64,000 nt of DNA, taken from Mesocentrotus franciscanus (taxonomy: Eukaryota > Echinodermata > Echinoidea > Camarodonta > Strongylocentrotidae). Location: assembly GCA_037976565.1 (NCBI GenBank), contig CP137686.1, positions 1,270,646-1,334,645 of the forward strand, given 5' to 3'. The notes under the pieces were generated by a model, which was not told where the DNA came from, did not search any database, and saw only the letters and a list, made by a program, of their open reading frames with translations. A program made the position numbers and the translations under genes. Shown here piece after piece: positions 61,278 through 64,000 of this stretch (position 1 is its first letter; each line of letters starts with the position of its first letter).

Positions 61278-61973
61278 TTAAAGGAGACCTCACTCCAAAA
61301 AAAAACTTTATTTTTTCAGAGATATGTATTGCATTCTTGTCCATTAATCTACAAGATCCACTACCAAAGTGTATGAGAGAGGTATAAAGCAAGGTATTCT
61401 TTATTAGCATAATTTACAATTTACCAGCACGACATGGGCATCGCTATTTTCTTGATTACATGACGTACTATGCGAAGTCGTTTATCAAGTGAATGTATTC
61501 GAATTGATAGATGCTTCCTTCTCACGTATGTGTGGTGATGATTCACCTGCTATTTTCTTTAGTACTGCAATTGTAAGAACGCAAAATGTATTTGTCTAGT
61601 GATATAATTTAGTATTTTGAATAAATTAGGGGCAATTGTTCCCCTGTTTGTTTTTTAACCAAATATAATTTTTACCTTCTCAGCTATGATTTCCCCTCAT
61701 TTAAAAGTAAAGTTTTTTGTATTGAATTAACAAGTCTTGTCAGTTAGAGCTTTGGTGCATGAAACATGTACAAGTTCGCCTGGTACGTTACATCATTAAG
61801 AAAATGGCTGCGCCCAAGTCATACTAAAAGGCATTACATCATGCCAAGAATATATTCATGTATGTATCTCTTGTGCATTTTCGTTAGTAATATTGTATAT
61901 CAATATCTAGGCAGTAATACATCGTAACTTTCAGCATACCTACCCTTATTATTTAGGGTGAGGTTTCCTTTAA
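61278..61973. mobile_element. TTAA-flanked inverted-repeat element
   Basis: TTAAAGGAGACCTCACTCC at the left is mirrored by AGGGTGAGGTTTCCTTTAA at the right, giving about 18-bp terminal inverted repeats that overlap a TTAA at each end. The inside has no transposase. A non-autonomous piggyBac- or Kolobok-type element would fit. Confidence 0.5.
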
Positions 61974-64000
61974 CCTACAAGCTAGTAAAGGACTCGGAGC
62001 GTGGAATCTATATAAGGATAATTGGCTTATGAAAGGAAACAGTATGCTTGGTTTCATACCGAAGTCCAAAGTTCCAAATCCATTTCGAAATCTATCCATA
62101 TGTTATCCAAAGGGTGATGAAGATGCACAAGAATGAAGGGAAAAATTAGATCTTTTTTGCTTACTTCGTTCCATCGGATATTCCGGTTACAAGAACTTTC
62201 GTGAATAATCGAGTCCTAATTCCTGAATAGCTGAGTGTAATGTTTGTGAAATACACTCTCTTATTGTCACAGTGTCGGGTGCATGTTACCAGATATTTTA
62301 TAAAAGAGCTGCAGCAAATCGACAATTTCTACCACGAGATAACAAGAGTTTGTAAAGAGGCCTTTCGTCAATGCCTGATTGTATGGATGGATGTTCTCAC
62401 AAATCTACATGTAACCCCCTATCTCCCCCCGAAACCTTAGGTGTCTCATAACCTCCTTGAAATATGCCACTTATTTCAAACGACTGAGAGCAATGTTTTC
62501 TCGAATTTCCCCAAGACTTTCTTGCTAAGTTTGCTTGCAATTATGGTAGACCTTTCTCTTTAAGTCTTATTTTTGAAGATACTTACTCAATCTTTGATTA
62601 TGAGATTGCGCTTAAAATCCCATCAGGGTGGGTGATTTCATCTCAGATCTAATCGGGCCCAATGTGACCATACATTTGCTCACTGCTGAAGCAGTAAATA
62701 GCAAATGTTGAAAATCATCCCTGATACAATGTAGGGGTATCTACCAATGTCTAAAACATGTTTTATTTTCGTTTTTGAGGTAACCATTTGTAGGTGCCCC
62801 TTTTTTGCAGGAATTGCCCTTTTTTTGTAAATGCACCCCCACTTTGAAGGACTCTCCGCCATCCCTGCAGTGCAACATTGAAACCCGTCCATGCGAGCGA
62901 GGCATTGTTACATTTCTTTGTATTTTCCTCAACGTGATCGCGTTCAACTAGACTTCTTGACGATGTACGTTAATACTTCTTTGCAGGCTGCTGCATGTCG
63001 GTCTCTTTGGAACAGGAAATCGACTTTTGAGAACTTTCATACTTTCTCAACTCAAGCAAACTACATCGAATTTGGCGAATGAGGAGATTTCAATACAAGC
63101 AAAATAGGACACTCGAGAGTTGGCTGGCACTGTGATTTGAAAGACTCTTGTTTAAGTTTCTTCATTTACACCAGTTTGAGCCGTTTATAGATCGTCGTAC
63201 TCGGTGAGCATGGTTTTATTTTGAGCGGAATATTATTACGGACATCATCCTTAACCAGTTGTTTATAGTTCATTCATTACTCAATTGTCATTACATCGAA
63301 ACAACTCATCGTGCACCTTAACTAACGGCGTTAAATTACATAATTGACCTGCACCTAAAGTCCTACTGATTGATTATACACAATACGTGAGTAGTTCATA
63401 CTGTTTTATATTTTTGGAGAAAAAAAAAAAATCATCATATGTACTCAGGAGTCATGGCTTAATAATTATTGACGTGTAGTAGCAATAGTAGTAATAACAG
63501 CTATGTGTACAAGAGAATCGTGATGGCATACACGCCTTTTTGTCTTCTAGTATGTGAGATCGTGGAGTGAGCGCGCTTGGATGCACTCGATCAAAGGTAA
63601 AATATTAACAACCCTCAGAATCTGGTCTATTGATATTAGGCTATGTAAAAACGATTCCTAGTTTCTCGTCCGGATTTTTCGTAAATGAGGATGAGTCGTT
63701 TCCATGTCAGTTGATATTTTGCTAAGATGGTCTAACATACACATGTTATTAGGCAGGGGTCCCTGTTAAGTTGTGTTCATGTGGGAGTTCATCTAGACCC
63801 CCACATTTGATTTTAGGGGTTTGTGGTAGGGGTTTGATATGTGGGGTAAAAATAGTAAATAAGAAAAATCAAAGTTCATTAAATTAAATAATAACATTTT
63901 GAATTGATAAGATCTATAAAGTCTAAACTATAATTGTTTTATTTTTGTATTACAATACAACTAGTCGAGTAGTTCGTAGATAGTTAAAAAACATAACCAA
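61974..64000. other. Stretch without a recognised gene
   Basis: No exon, RNA gene or clear repeat could be supported up to the right edge; only short A-runs (63420-63432) and a few TAG triplets near 63480 stand out. Confidence 0.5.

Overview
The window is animal nuclear DNA. It has spliced genes with GT-AG introns and conserved phases, many decayed non-LTR retrotransposon fragments, tRNA-derived SINEs, satellites and microsatellites. The frequent AGGCCTA-type words, the style of the repeats and a huge ankyrin-repeat/death-domain gene suggest an echinoderm, most likely a sea urchin. That assignment is inference; nothing in the window proves the species.

Two related plus-strand genes dominate the first 40 kb. 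Gene A (3083 to at least 24973) has an exceptionally long first coding exon of 6678 bases with about 66 ankyrin repeats. Twelve small exons follow, adding more ankyrin repeats, a ZU5 domain, a UPA-like region and a death-domain-like fold. The 13 exons join without a frame break into 2904 codons, and the last exon or exons were not found. Gene B (34104-39423) repeats the ZU5-UPA-linker-death part with the same exon order and the same intron phases, but no ankyrin repeats are visible near it. The two are tandem paralogues. The architecture is that of ankyrins, UNC5 and PIDD: ankyrin repeats bind partners, ZU5-UPA packs against the death domain, and the death domain makes homotypic contacts. A role in death-domain or innate-immune signalling is inferred.

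The introns of gene A and the spacer between the genes are full of LINE fragments on both strands (12.5, 15.9-17.9, 19.4-21.2, 23.3-24.3, 26.6-27.4, 28.4-29.1 and 32.6-33.8 kb), a long-TIR element in intron 1, a partial exon duplication at 22.5-23.1 kb and a 145-bp tandem repeat that carries DR1-like motifs. Downstream of gene B lie a 43-bp satellite (39.56-40.25 kb) and a roughly 5-kb array of about 80-bp monomers with higher-order structure (41.3-46.3 kb).

The right part has no convincing host gene. It holds a nearly complete LINE (about 49.75-53.49 kb) with a coiled-coil ORF1 and a PHD-finger/endonuclease/RT ORF2 that is broken by an internal deletion. The LINE is flanked by 145-bp direct repeats. 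A palindrome of about 390 bp made of short GGACAACTACCCCC-type units follows (53.95-54.34 kb), then minisatellites, a possible solo LTR and a TTAA-flanked inverted-repeat element.
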